DNA of 41,548 nucleotides from Fervidifonticultor_A tertius (GTDB lineage Bacteria; Sysuimicrobiota; Sysuimicrobiia; Sysuimicrobiales; Humicultoraceae): contig JAVKIY010000022.1 in NCBI GenBank assembly GCA_031459235.1, positions 1 to 41,548 of the forward strand, read 5' to 3'. The notes below the pieces were generated by a model, which saw only the letters and a list, made by a program, of their open reading frames with translations, did no database searches and was not told where the DNA came from. A program made the position numbers and the translations under genes. Positions 7,789-16,668 of this stretch are shown one piece after another (the first letter of the stretch is position 1; each line of letters starts with the position of its first letter).

Positions 7789-7818
7789 ATTATAGGTGCC
7801 CGGAAAATCTAGCGTCAA
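7789..7818 (-). promoter_or_regulatory. Sigma-70 promoter of tRNA-Val
   Basis: On the minus strand TTGACG (7813-7818), an 18-base spacer and a perfect TATAAT (7789-7794) stand 15 bases before the tRNA 5' end. It is one of the best promoters in the window. It sits directly before the divergent uracil-DNA glycosylase start at 7826, so the two transcription units share this short region. Confidence 0.78.
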
Positions 7819-7825
7819 GGAACGC

Positions 7826-8536
7826 ATGGCCACCCGCACGACACTTGATGCGCTGAACGCCGCGATCGTCGCCTGCCGTCGCTGCCCCCGCCTGGTCGCC
7901 TACCGCGAGGCGGTCGCCCGCCGCCGCAAGCCGCAGTTCGCGACCTGGGAGTACTGGGGCCGCCCGGTGCCGGGCGTCGGGGACGCGCGCGCCCGCATCC
8001 TGCTCGTCGGCCTGGCGCCCGCCGCCCACGGCGCAAACCGCACCGGCCGCATGTTCACCGGCGACGGCTCGGGCGACTTCCTCACCGCGGCTCTCTACCG
8101 GGCGGGATTGACCTCCAGCCCGCTCTCGCAGAGCCGCGAGGACGGGCTGCGCTACCGCGGCATCTACCTGACGGCCGCGGTGCGCTGCGCGCCGCCGGGT
8201 AACATGCCGCTGCCCGAGGAGTTCGATCACTGCCGACCCTACCTGGTCGCGGAGCTGCGGGCGCTACGGACCGTGCGGGTCATCGTCGCGCTGGGCGCCA
8301 TCGCCCACGCGGCGGTGCTCAAGGCCGCCGCCGACTCGGGCTGGACCGTCCCGGCGCCGCGCCCGGCCTTCGCGCACGGGGCCGCGTGCACACTCCACCG
8401 GCTCGATGGTGTCGTGGTGATGCTGCTCGACACGTACCACCCCAGCCGCCAGAACACGCAGACACGCCGGCTCACGCCGGCGATGCTCGACCGCGTCCTG
8501 CGGCGCGCGGTGGCGACCGCCGGCCTGGCACAGTGA
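7826..8536 (+). CDS. Family-5 uracil-DNA glycosylase (UDGb), 4Fe-4S
   Basis: A 236-residue base-excision-repair enzyme that removes uracil and other deaminated bases from DNA. Four iron-sulphur cysteines are visible as C17-x2-C20 and C121-x14-C136. Motif I reads GLAPAAHGANRTGRMFTGD (62-80) and lacks the polar catalytic residue of family 4, which is the mark of the UDGb family. Motif III is YHPSRQNTQTRRLTP with His205. Such enzymes are common in thermophiles and GC-rich bacteria. The ATG at 7826 is preferred over the GTG at 7796 because AAGGA lies just before it and the earlier start falls inside the divergent tRNA promoter. Its TGA overlaps the next gene's GTG (GTGA), so the two are probably translated together. 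Confidence 0.93.
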   Translation: MATRTTLDALNAAIVACRRCPRLVAYREAVARRRKPQFATWEYWGRPVPGVGDARARILLVGLAPAAHGANRTGRMFTGDGSGDFLTAALYRAGLTSSPLSQSREDGLRYRGIYLTAAVRCAPPGNMPLPEEFDHCRPYLVAELRALRTVRVIVALGAIAHAAVLKAAADSGWTVPAPRPAFAHGAACTLHRLDGVVVMLLDTYHPSRQNTQTRRLTPAMLDRVLRRAVATAGLAQ

Positions 8537-9981
8537 GGCCCGCGGCCCGAGCCGCTGCCGCGCCGGCGGCACCGTCAGCACCCGAGCGCCGGGCGCTGCT
8601 CGCGATCGTCGGGGTCACGACGGCGCTCCGTCTGATCGTCGCGTGGCGCCTGCCGGTGCTCGACGACGAGGCCCACTACTGGGTGTGGGCGCAGCACCTC
8701 ATGTGGGGCTACCCGGACCACCCGCCGGTCATCGCCGGACTGGTCGCCCTCGGGACCCGGTTGCTCGGCGACTCCGGCTTCGCGATCCGGCTGGGCGTCG
8801 TGCTGCTGGGCACCGCGTCCACGCTCGCGGCGTACGCGCTGGCACGGCGCCTGTTCTCGCCGGCCGCGGGGTTACGCGCGGCGCTCCTGATGCAGGCGAT
8901 CCCCGCGTTCGCGGCGTCGGGGATCATGGCCGCACCGGACGGGCCCATGGGTTTCGCCTGGCTGGTCGCCATGCTCGCGACCTGGCGGGCCACGCGCGGG
9001 GAGACCTGGGCCTGGCCGCTGGCCGGCGCGGCCGCGGGCCTCGCGATCCAGTGCAAGCTCGCCGGCGGCGCGCTGGCGCTCGGGCTGGCGGGGTTCATCC
9101 TCGGGTCGCCGGCGGCGCGGCGGTGGCTACGGACGCCCGGACCGTACCTGGCCGCCCTGACGGGGCTGCTGGTGGTGCTGCCGCTCGTGGCGTGGAACGC
9201 CGGTCACGACTGGGCGACGCTGCGCCGGGCGCTGGCCGTGGATCCGTGGGTCCTCCCAACCACCGTGGCGGGCAACGTGCTGCGACTCCTGGGGGCCCAG
9301 CTCGTCTTCTACGCGCCGCTCGGGTTTCCGATCCTGATCGCCGGACTCGTGGCAGCCGCGCGGCTGGCGCGCCGCGACGAGCGATTCCAGCTGCTGCTGT
9401 GGAGCGCCGTCCCGACGCTCGTGGCCGTGCTCGCGGCGAGCACGGGCGCGCTCGCCAAGCCGCACTACACCGGTCCCGGGCTGCTGGCCGGGCTGATCGC
9501 CGCGGCCGGGTTCTGGCCGCGGTGGCGCGCCCAGCGCACGCTGCGCGCGGGGCTGGCCAGCAGCGCCGCGCTGACGCTCGTCGTCTACCTGCTCGCCAGT
9601 GTGCCGACGCCGCTGGCGGCTGAACTGCACGAACCGGCGCGCGGCTGGCAGCGCGTGGCCGTGGAGATCGAGCGCCTGCTGCCGGCACTGGGACCACCCG
9701 GCCAGGTGTTCGTGCTCGCGCAGGACTACCAGTCGGCGAGCCAGATCCTGCTGGCCACGCACAACCGCGTCCCGGTCGTCGCGCCGTTCCGCGGGTTCGA
9801 CCTGTGGGAGCCACCGTCGGCGTGGATCGACCGCAACGGGCTGCTGGTGGACTACCTCGGGGGAGCGGCGTACGCCAGGCTGTCGCTGGCGTTCGACCGG
9901 CTCGAGGCGCCGTTCCTCGTGCCGCTGCGGCCGGGCGTGGACGTACGGCTCTTCCCCGGCGTCAGGTTTCGCGGGTTCTAG
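8533..9981 (+). CDS. GT39 / ArnT-type membrane glycosyltransferase
   Basis: A 482-residue integral membrane protein of the dolichyl-phosphate-mannose mannosyltransferase superfamily (PMT_2/GT39), which transfers sugars from polyprenyl-phosphate donors outside the cytoplasmic membrane. The first luminal loop carries the acidic catalytic signature LDDEAHYWVWAQHLMWGY followed by PDHPP. About ten hydrophobic segments follow, then a soluble C-terminal domain of about 110 residues. The GTG start at 8533 overlaps the glycosylase stop (GTGA). An in-frame extension back to 8386 would lie inside the glycosylase gene and is rejected. The 3' end overlaps the convergent hypothetical gene by 20 bases. Acceptor (lipid A, protein or teichoic-like polymer) cannot be assigned. 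Confidence 0.87.
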   Translation: MRPAARAAAAPAAPSAPERRALLAIVGVTTALRLIVAWRLPVLDDEAHYWVWAQHLMWGYPDHPPVIAGLVALGTRLLGDSGFAIRLGVVLLGTASTLAAYALARRLFSPAAGLRAALLMQAIPAFAASGIMAAPDGPMGFAWLVAMLATWRATRGETWAWPLAGAAAGLAIQCKLAGGALALGLAGFILGSPAARRWLRTPGPYLAALTGLLVVLPLVAWNAGHDWATLRRALAVDPWVLPTTVAGNVLRLLGAQLVFYAPLGFPILIAGLVAAARLARRDERFQLLLWSAVPTLVAVLAASTGALAKPHYTGPGLLAGLIAAAGFWPRWRAQRTLRAGLASSAALTLVVYLLASVPTPLAAELHEPARGWQRVAVEIERLLPALGPPGQVFVLAQDYQSASQILLATHNRVPVVAPFRGFDLWEPPSAWIDRNGLLVDYLGGAAYARLSLAFDRLEAPFLVPLRPGVDVRLFPGVRFRGF

Positions 9982-10477
9982 CACTTCGCCCGAGGTTGGC
10001 GCGGATGATCGCCGCGACCTCGAGCGCGCGGGCGAGCTCCTCGACGCGTTCAGCGAGCAGCGTCGCGAGCGCGCCCGGATGCGGCCGCCGCGGCGCGCTC
10101 GCGCCGTAGGGCGCGTCGACCGACGCGTCGCGCTCGCCGGGCAGCACGCCCCGTAGCACGTCGGCGGCCGCCACGACGACCCCGACGGAGGCGTCCACCG
10201 CGGCGTCGGCCGCGCGCAACCCGTCGGCCCGGGCCGCGTCTTCGAGCGCCGTCCCGTCTGCCGCGCGCTCCTGCGCCCCGCGCTGTATTTCCCGCACGGC
10301 GCGCTCGACCTCGTCGAGAGCCGCCAGCAGCACCGGCGAGGCCTGGGGACGCCGGCCGGTCGCCGGGTGGTAGGACAGACCGCCGGCCTCGCGCCGGATG
10401 GTCGCGGCCGCCCGGCGCAGGCGCGCAGCCTGCGCCGCGGACGCAACGGCGAGCTGGTCCGTGGACATCTGGCTCAT
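9962..10477 (-). CDS. Hypothetical helical protein
   Basis: A 171-residue, Ala/Arg/Glu-rich soluble protein with long predicted helices and a central Gly/Ala-rich stretch with repeated aliphatic residues (VDASVGVVVAAADVL). It resembles no family I can name. The heptad-like spacing near both ends could give coiled coils. ATG at 10477 (MSQMSTDQL) is the first plausible start; ATG at 10468 is equally possible and neither has a strong ribosome site. A reasonable promoter ends only about ten bases upstream, so the message may be nearly leaderless. Its stop overlaps the convergent GT39 gene. An in-frame extension to 10855 would overlap the divergent DUF1177 gene and is judged non-coding. Confidence 0.6.
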   Translation of the reverse strand: MSQMSTDQLAVASAAQAARLRRAAATIRREAGGLSYHPATGRRPQASPVLLAALDEVERAVREIQRGAQERAADGTALEDAARADGLRAADAAVDASVGVVVAAADVLRGVLPGERDASVDAPYGASAPRRPHPGALATLLAERVEELARALEVAAIIRANLGRSARTRET

Positions 10478-10493
10478 CGGGAAAACCCGGGGT

Positions 10494-10522
10494 ATCGTAG
10501 CACTCGGCCCCGGGCCCGGCAA
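10494..10522 (-). promoter_or_regulatory. Candidate promoter of the hypothetical gene
   Basis: On the minus strand TTGCCG (10517-10522), a 17-base spacer and TACGAT (10494-10499) precede the 171-residue gene. Each box matches four of six consensus bases, and transcription would begin within about ten bases of the ATG at 10477. Confidence 0.42.
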
Positions 10523-10609
10523 TCCGCGGCTTTGCGCGAAGGAGGTCCGTGGCCTCCCGCGAATGGGCAGGAACCGGCCGGCGGTGGCTGGTGGAGTGGG
10601 GGCACGGCG

Positions 10610-11548
10610 GTGGCGCTGAGGCAGACCCTCGAAGCCCTGGATTTGCTCGACTCCGCGCACGCGAGCGGCGAGCGCGTCGCAGCCGCGCTGCGGGCCAGGG
10701 GCCTGGAGGCGACGACCACCACGATCCAGGGCGAGCGCGGGGAGACCGACTTCGTGCGCGTCGCAATCCCGGGCACCCGCGGACGCCAGGGGGGCGGCCC
10801 TGCACCGACGCTGGGCATCATCGGCCGGCTGGGCGGCATCGGCGCGCGGCCGCACCGCATCGGGCTGGTCTCGGACGGCGATGGCGCCGTGGTCGCGGTT
10901 GCCTGCGCGCTGCGGGTCGCGGACATGCGCCGCGAGGGCGACGACCTGCCCGGCGATCTACTGGTCGCCACGCACGTCTGCCCGCGGGCGCACATCCGCG
11001 AAACGCCGACGGTGCCGATGATGGCCTCGCCGGTGGACGTGGCCACCATGAACCGCCACGAGGTGGACCCCGCCATGGAGGCGATCCTGTCGGTGGACAC
11101 GACGCGGGGCAACCGCCTGGTCAACCACCGCGGAATCGCGATCACGCCGCCGGTTAAAGAAGGATACATCCTGCGGGTGCCGGACGGGTTGCTGGACCTC
11201 TACCAGTGGGTCACGGGCCGCGTTCCGGTGATCGTGCCGCTGACGACGCAGGACATTACACCTTACGGTACCGGCCTCCGTCATATCAACAGTATCGTGC
11301 AACCGGCGGTGGCCACCGGCGCGCCGGTGGTTGGGGTGGCGCTTACCGCCGAGGTCGCGGTGCCCGGGTCGGCGACCGGCGCCAGCCCGCCGGGCGACAT
11401 GGAGACCGCGGTGCGCTTCTGTCTGGAGGTCGCCAAGGCGTACGGGGCGGGCGAGCTGGCGTTCTACGACCGCGACGAGTACGCCGAGCTGCTCGCGCGC
11501 TACGGCCCGATGCGGCACCTGCAGACGCTGGGCCACGTATACAGGTAG
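10610..11548 (+). CDS. DUF1177 family protein
   Basis: A 312-residue protein of the uncharacterised DUF1177 family. The N-terminus reads ALRQTLEALDLLDSAHASGE and the rest is a soluble alpha/beta protein with conserved-looking stretches ATHVCPRAHI, PTVPMMASPVD and PLTTQDITPYGTGLRHINS. No catalytic role is established for the family. The many His, Asp and Thr residues in these motifs make an amidohydrolase- or peptidase-like enzyme possible, but that is only a guess. GTG at 10610 is chosen because GGAGTGGGGG precedes it and the family N-terminus starts there; the frame is open back to 10367 but overlaps the divergent gene. The efflux genes begin 31 bases downstream on the same strand. Confidence 0.75.
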   Translation: MALRQTLEALDLLDSAHASGERVAAALRARGLEATTTTIQGERGETDFVRVAIPGTRGRQGGGPAPTLGIIGRLGGIGARPHRIGLVSDGDGAVVAVACALRVADMRREGDDLPGDLLVATHVCPRAHIRETPTVPMMASPVDVATMNRHEVDPAMEAILSVDTTRGNRLVNHRGIAITPPVKEGYILRVPDGLLDLYQWVTGRVPVIVPLTTQDITPYGTGLRHINSIVQPAVATGAPVVGVALTAEVAVPGSATGASPPGDMETAVRFCLEVAKAYGAGELAFYDRDEYAELLARYGPMRHLQTLGHVYR

Positions 11549-11579
11549 ACACGGATTCGTCCTCACGGGTGATGCCGGA

Positions 11580-12959
11580 ATGCCCCGACTGCTCCGCACG
11601 ATGATCCTCCTCGCTGTCGCCGGCGTGGTCATCTTCGGCGCCACCCAGTGGCTGTCGCGGCGGCCGGCCGCGCAGCAGTCCGCGGCCGCGCCGCAGTCCC
11701 CGGCTGGCCCGCCCGCCGGGGGGCCGAGGGCGCCGGGCCAGGGCGCCCCGCGCGCGCCGATAGTGCTTACGACCGTCGTCGAACCAGAGCCGCTCGTTGA
11801 GCAGGACGCGTTCCCGGCCGACGTCCGCGCGTCCGCGACGGCGGACGTGACCTCGCGGATTGCCGGCCGGCTGGGCGCGCTGCTCGTGCGCGAGGGCTCG
11901 TTCGTAGCCGCGGGCGGCCTGGTGGCCCGCATCGACGACCCGGAGCTGGAGCTCGCCGTCCGTCAGGCCGACGCGGCCGTAGACGTCCAGCGTGCCCGGC
12001 TCGCGCAGCTGCGAGCAGGCCCGCGCTCGCAGGAGGTGGCGCAGGTCGAGGCGCAGGTGGCCCAGGCGCGCACCTCGCTGGCCCAGGCGGAGCGTGAGCT
12101 CGCCCGCAACCAGCAACTCTTCGCCGACGGCTTCGTCGCCCGCGCGGTCGTGGACCGTTCGCAGACCGATGTCGATCTGGCGCGCCAGCGCCTCCGCGCG
12201 GCCGAAGAACAGCTGGCCCTGGTGAAGCAAGGCCCGCGCGTGGAGGATATCCAGGCCCAGGAGGCGCTGGTCCGCCAGGCCCAGGTGGCGGCCGCGGCCG
12301 CGCGCGCGCGGCTGCGCGACCTGCGGATCACCTCGCCGATCGCCGGCGTGGTCACGCGGGTCAACGTGGAGCGCGGATCGGTCATCAGCAGCCAGACCGT
12401 GCTCGCCTCAGTGGCGACGATCCGGCCAGTGGAGGTGCACGTCCCCCTGCCGGAGACCGACCTGCCCCGGCTGCGGCCGACGACGACCGTCCGGCTGCAG
12501 GTGGACGCCTTCCCCGGCCGGACGTTCGAAGGCCGGATCGTCCGCATCGCCCCGGCGCTCGACGCGGCGTCGCGCAGCGCGCGCGCGGTGGTCGTGCTCC
12601 CCAACCCCGACGGGGCACTGCGGCCGGGGATGTTCGCGCGCGCCACCGTGGTCTTCGACACGCGCCAGGCACTGCTGATTCCCTCCGACGCGATCACGCG
12701 CCGGGGGGAGGCGGTCGTGGTGTTCGTCGTCAAGGACGGCGTCGTCGAGGAGCGCCCCGTAACCATCGGCTACGTCGCCGGCGGCCGGTCGGAGATCGTC
12801 GCTGGGTTGCGCCCCGGCGAGGCGATCGTCACCGCCGGTCAACAGGGCCTGCGCGACGGCATGCCGGTCACGGTGGGCCGGCCCGCCGGGCCCGCGCGGC
12901 CCGGCGCGCCCGGCGAGAACCAGCCCCGCGTACGCCAGACGCCAGGAGCCCGCCCATGA
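11580..12959 (+). CDS. RND efflux periplasmic adaptor (membrane fusion protein)
   Basis: A 459-residue HlyD/AcrA-type adaptor that would bridge an inner-membrane RND pump and an outer-membrane channel. An N-terminal membrane anchor (MILLAVAGVVIFGATQWL) is followed by a Pro/Ala-rich linker, a split lipoyl domain (halves near VTSRIAGRLGALLVREGSFV and DLRITSPIAGVVTRV), and a long alpha-helical hairpin of Gln/Ala/Arg-rich heptads between them. Beta-barrel and membrane-proximal domains complete the C-terminus, which ends in a Pro/Gly-rich tail. ATG at 11580 is the first start that gives the anchor. The TGA overlaps the pump gene's ATG (ATGA at 12956-12959), so pump and adaptor are translationally coupled. 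Its presence implies a two-membrane cell envelope; no TolC gene lies in view. Confidence 0.92.
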   Translation: MPRLLRTMILLAVAGVVIFGATQWLSRRPAAQQSAAAPQSPAGPPAGGPRAPGQGAPRAPIVLTTVVEPEPLVEQDAFPADVRASATADVTSRIAGRLGALLVREGSFVAAGGLVARIDDPELELAVRQADAAVDVQRARLAQLRAGPRSQEVAQVEAQVAQARTSLAQAERELARNQQLFADGFVARAVVDRSQTDVDLARQRLRAAEEQLALVKQGPRVEDIQAQEALVRQAQVAAAAARARLRDLRITSPIAGVVTRVNVERGSVISSQTVLASVATIRPVEVHVPLPETDLPRLRPTTTVRLQVDAFPGRTFEGRIVRIAPALDAASRSARAVVVLPNPDGALRPGMFARATVVFDTRQALLIPSDAITRRGEAVVVFVVKDGVVEERPVTIGYVAGGRSEIVAGLRPGEAIVTAGQQGLRDGMPVTVGRPAGPARPGAPGENQPRVRQTPGARP

Positions 12960-15900
12960 GCATCTCTCGCGCCGCGATCGCCCGCCCCGTCACGACGGCG
13001 ATGGCCTTCCTCGCCGTCTCGTTCCTGGGGCTCGTGGCGTTCTCCCGGCTCCCGGTCGATCTCATGCCCGACATCTCGTTCCCGTCGCTGTCGGTGCAAA
13101 CCAACTACCCCGGCGCCGGGCCACAGGAGGTCGAGCGCGAGGTCACGATGGTCATCGAGGACGCGCTGGCCGCGATCCCCGGCATGACCGAACTCGTCTC
13201 GAGCTCCACCGAGGGTCGGAGCAGCGTGACGCTGCGCTTCGCCTGGGGCGCCGACCTGGACGCGGCCGCGAACGAGGTCCGGCCGGCGCTCGACCGCATC
13301 CGCGGCCGGCTCCCCAGCGGCGCGGAGACCCCGCGCCTGTCCCGATTCGACCCGAACACGTTCCCGATCATGCTCCTGGCCATCGAGGCCACCGGCGATA
13401 CGGCCCGCGTGCGCGACCTCGCCGAGCGCGAGTTCAAGCCGCGCCTGGAGCAGGTCGAAGGCGTGGCACTCGTCGAGATCCGCGGCACCCGCGACCGGCA
13501 GATCCAGGTGCAGCTGGATGCCGGCCGCATGGCCGCCTTCGGGATCTCCGAGCGCGAGGTGACGCAGGCGCTCGCCGCCGCGGCCACCGCCGACCCGGGC
13601 GGCGATGTCCGCGTGGGTGCGCAGCGCCGAATCGTCCGCACACTCGGACGGTTTGCCTCGCCGGACGACATCGCCATGACCGTGGTGACCACCCGGGGGG
13701 GCGTGCCGGTCCGCATCGCGGACGTCGCGCGTGTGGTGGACGGGCTCGCGGACGCGACCTCGATCACCCGACTGAACGGCCGACCCGCGATCATTGTCGC
13801 GGTCACCAAGCAGTCGGGCTCCAACACCGTCGCGGTAGCCCGGCGGGTGCGGGCCGTGGTCGACGAGCTCAACGCGCAGTTTCCGCAGGGCCGCATGACC
13901 ATCCTCAACGACGGCAGCCGGTTCATCCGACGGGCGATCTCTAACGTGCAGACCGCGGCACTCGCGGGCGGTGCGCTGACCATCGCGGTGCTGCTCACCT
14001 TCCTGCGCAACCTGAGCAGCACGCTCATCATCGCCACCGCGATCCCGGCCTCGATCCTGGCCACGATCTTCCTCATGTTCACCACCGGGTCTACCCTCAA
14101 CCTGATGACGTTCGGCGGCCTGGCCCTGGCGGTGGGCATGCTCGTCGACAGCGCCATCGTGGTGCTGGAGAACATCTTCCGCCACCGCGAGGAGGGCCAG
14201 CCGGCGCGGCTGGCGGCGGAGGCGTCCACCGCCGAGGTGGGCACCGCCATCATGGCCAGCACGCTCACCACGATCGTCGTCTTCCTGCCCATGTTCTTCA
14301 CCACCGGCATCGCCAGCGTGATGTTCCGGCCGTTGGCGCTCGTGGTCACCGCGGCGCTCCTGTGCTCTCTGCTCGTGGCGATCACATTGATCCCGACGCT
14401 GTCGGCCCGTGCGCTGATCATGGGGCACGGGCGGGGTGCGGCGGGGCGACTGGCGGCGGCGATCGAGCGCCGGTTCAACGCGCTCGACGACGTCTTCGGC
14501 ACGGTGCTCCGCGCGACCATGCGCCGGCCGCTGCTCGTCGTCGCCCCGGCGGTGGTGGCCGTCGTGGTCGCCTTCTCGGCGTTGCCGACGATCGGCCGCG
14601 AGACCTTCCCGCAGTCCGACGAGCGCGAGTTCTTCGTCGGCGTACAGCAGCCGCGCGGCACCGCGCTGGAGGTCACCGACCAGGTGGCCCGGCGCGTCGA
14701 GCGCATCCTGATGGAGACGCCGGGGGTCGTCCAGGTCGCCACGTTCGTCGGCGGCGGGTTCGGCCCCGGGGGGTCGCACGTGGTCAACTTCCGCGCGACC
14801 CTGGGCCGCGACGCCCCGCCGACGCAGCGGGTCATCGCCGACCTGCGCCCCCGCATCCGGATACCCGGGGCGACCGTGTTCTACCGACCGCTTAGCTCGC
14901 TGTTCATCTTCCGCACGCCCGATCCCATCAGCATCGACATTCGGGGCTTCGACCTGGAAGCGGGCAACGCGGTGGCCCGGCAGCTCCGGGGTGTGCTGGA
15001 ACGGGTGCCCGGCGTGACCGACCTCCAGATCAGCCGCGAGGAGAGCGCCGAGGAGTTCACGGTTCAGGTGGACCCGCTGAAGGCCGCGGGGTTCGGGGTC
15101 AGCCCGGGCCAGGTCGCCTCGGCGGTCAGGACCTACATCGGCGGGACGGTCGCGACGCTCTACCGCGCCGGAGGCGACGATATCAACGTCGTGGTGCGCC
15201 TGCGCGAGTCCGACCGCGCCACCCCGGACCGGATCGGCGACCTGCCGATCAGCACCCCCCGAGGCATCGTCCCCCTCCGCCAGATGGCGACGATCGCCGG
15301 CACGCCGGGCCCCACGCAGATCCAGCGCCGCAACCGCGAGCGCATCATCACGATCAACGGCAACGTCAGCGGCCGCGACCTCGGCGGCGCGATGGCGGAC
15401 GTGCGGAACGCTGTGCTGGCGCAGCGGCTCCCACGGGGGTTCTCGGTGGCCTTCGGCGGCGAGTTCCAGGACCAGCAGGAGTCGTTCGGCCAGATCCTCT
15501 CAGGCTTTCTGATGTCGCTCGTGCTCGTGTACATGGTGATGGCGTCGCAGTTCGAGCGCCTGCTCGAGCCCTTTCTCATCATGGCGGCCGTGCCGTTCGC
15601 GCTCGTCGGCGTCGTCGGGGCCCTGCTGCTCACCGGCACAACCCTCAACGTCCAGTCGGGGTTGGGCGCCATCGTCCTGGTGGGTGTCGCCGTGAACAAC
15701 GCCATCGTGCTCATCTCGTACGCGCTGCAGCTCCAGGACGAGGGAATCCCGCTGCGCGAGGCGCTCGCGCGGGCGGGCGCCCGGCGGCTCCGGCCGATCC
15801 TGATGACGACGCTGACGACCATCTGCGGCCTCCTGCCGCTGGCGATCGGATTTGGCGAGGGCTCGGAGCTTCAATCGCCGATGGCCCGGGCCATCGTGGG

Positions 15901-16036
15901 CGGGCTCGTCACCTCGACGATCGGTAGCCTGCTGCTGATCCCGGCGCTGTACGTGCTGCTGCGCTCGGCCACGCAATGGGTGCGCCACCGGCGGGAGGCG
16001 CCGGCGGCCATTCCCGAGGCGACGGACGGAAAGTAG
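12956..16036 (+). CDS. RND-family (HAE1-type) efflux transporter
   Basis: A 1026-residue inner-membrane proton-driven pump of usual AcrB-family length. The N-terminus MSISRAAIARPVTTAMAFLA and the periplasmic start RLPVDLMPDISFPSLSV are diagnostic. Twelve membrane helices split by two large periplasmic loops are apparent. TM4 carries GGLALAVGMLVDSAIVVLEN with Asp398, the proton-relay residue. The second Asp of the E. coli pair is Ser here, as in many HAE1 homologues outside proteobacteria. The second half repeats the pattern with VQSGLGAIVLVGVAVNNAIV. Coupled to the adaptor gene by ATGA. Likely substrates are hydrophobic drugs, solvents or lipids; the sequence does not say which. The next gene follows after about 90 bases. 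Confidence 0.95.
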   Translation: MSISRAAIARPVTTAMAFLAVSFLGLVAFSRLPVDLMPDISFPSLSVQTNYPGAGPQEVEREVTMVIEDALAAIPGMTELVSSSTEGRSSVTLRFAWGADLDAAANEVRPALDRIRGRLPSGAETPRLSRFDPNTFPIMLLAIEATGDTARVRDLAEREFKPRLEQVEGVALVEIRGTRDRQIQVQLDAGRMAAFGISEREVTQALAAAATADPGGDVRVGAQRRIVRTLGRFASPDDIAMTVVTTRGGVPVRIADVARVVDGLADATSITRLNGRPAIIVAVTKQSGSNTVAVARRVRAVVDELNAQFPQGRMTILNDGSRFIRRAISNVQTAALAGGALTIAVLLTFLRNLSSTLIIATAIPASILATIFLMFTTGSTLNLMTFGGLALAVGMLVDSAIVVLENIFRHREEGQPARLAAEASTAEVGTAIMASTLTTIVVFLPMFFTTGIASVMFRPLALVVTAALLCSLLVAITLIPTLSARALIMGHGRGAAGRLAAAIERRFNALDDVFGTVLRATMRRPLLVVAPAVVAVVVAFSALPTIGRETFPQSDEREFFVGVQQPRGTALEVTDQVARRVERILMETPGVVQVATFVGGGFGPGGSHVVNFRATLGRDAPPTQRVIADLRPRIRIPGATVFYRPLSSLFIFRTPDPISIDIRGFDLEAGNAVARQLRGVLERVPGVTDLQISREESAEEFTVQVDPLKAAGFGVSPGQVASAVRTYIGGTVATLYRAGGDDINVVVRLRESDRATPDRIGDLPISTPRGIVPLRQMATIAGTPGPTQIQRRNRERIITINGNVSGRDLGGAMADVRNAVLAQRLPRGFSVAFGGEFQDQQESFGQILSGFLMSLVLVYMVMASQFERLLEPFLIMAAVPFALVGVVGALLLTGTTLNVQSGLGAIVLVGVAVNNAIVLISYALQLQDEGIPLREALARAGARRLRPILMTTLTTICGLLPLAIGFGEGSELQSPMARAIVGGLVTSTIGSLLLIPALYVLLRSATQWVRHRREAPAAIPEATDGK

Positions 16037-16128
16037 CGCGAACCCGGGCTGGACGCGACGGGACGGCCCGTCTGGTACAGCGCGGGAACGGGCATAACGG
16101 CAGCAAAGGCGTCAGGAGGTGGGGTGCC

Positions 16129-16635
16129 GTGGACGCTCGCGCTCTGGTGGGCGTGTTCGTGGCCGGTGTGCTGGTCGCAGGGAACTCGCTACCCGGCGCG
16201 GCCGCACCGGCCGACCCGGTCAAGACCGTGCTGGAGCGCCTTCGTCAGGCGGATGCCCTGGTGGCGACGGTCGTAGAGGCCGCGAGAACCCGCGACCTCA
16301 CCGCGCTACGCGCCAGGATCGAGGAGTACCGGGCCCTGATGCGCACGGTGGCGGCGGAGGCCAAGCACCTGCCTGCCGACAACCCCGGAACGCAGCGCGC
16401 GCTGGAGATCGTCAGAGAGGCCACGCTCAAGCACATGGATTCGCTCAAGAAGGCACAGGAGCAGGTGACCTCGGAGCAGGCCCGCGCGGCCCTCGACCGC
16501 GCGATGGAGGTCTCCCAGATCGGGCACAACGTCTCGACCGAGGCGCTGGAGCAGATCAACGCCGGGACGCCCGGGCCCCCGGCGGGGGTCCCGAACGCTG
16601 GCGCCAACGCGGGCGGAGGGCGCGGCGGGCGCTAG
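16129..16635 (+). CDS. Exported alpha-helical protein, unknown function
   Basis: A 168-residue protein with an N-terminal signal peptide (about residues 1-26, ending GAAA before PADPVKT). The mature part is highly helical, with Arg/Ala/Glu heptads (TVLERLRQADALVATVVEAA and later helices), ending in a Gly/Asn/Pro-rich disordered tail. The overall look is of a periplasmic helical-bundle protein. I recognise no family. GTG at 16129 is strongly supported by a perfect AGGAGGTG seven bases before it. It follows the RND pump gene and precedes an exported protease on the same strand, so an envelope role is a fair inference; whether it is co-transcribed with the pump is not clear. Confidence 0.72.
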   Translation: MDARALVGVFVAGVLVAGNSLPGAAAPADPVKTVLERLRQADALVATVVEAARTRDLTALRARIEEYRALMRTVAAEAKHLPADNPGTQRALEIVREATLKHMDSLKKAQEQVTSEQARAALDRAMEVSQIGHNVSTEALEQINAGTPGPPAGVPNAGANAGGGRGGR

Positions 16636-16668
16636 CCGCTACGGCACGTCCCGGACGGTGAGCGGAGC

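Noticed and set aside
10478..10855. Longer N-terminus for the hypothetical protein at 9962-10477
   Set aside because: It would run antisense through the start of the DUF1177 gene and is Arg/Ala/Gly-rich with no ribosome site; a promoter at 10494-10522 supports the shorter form.
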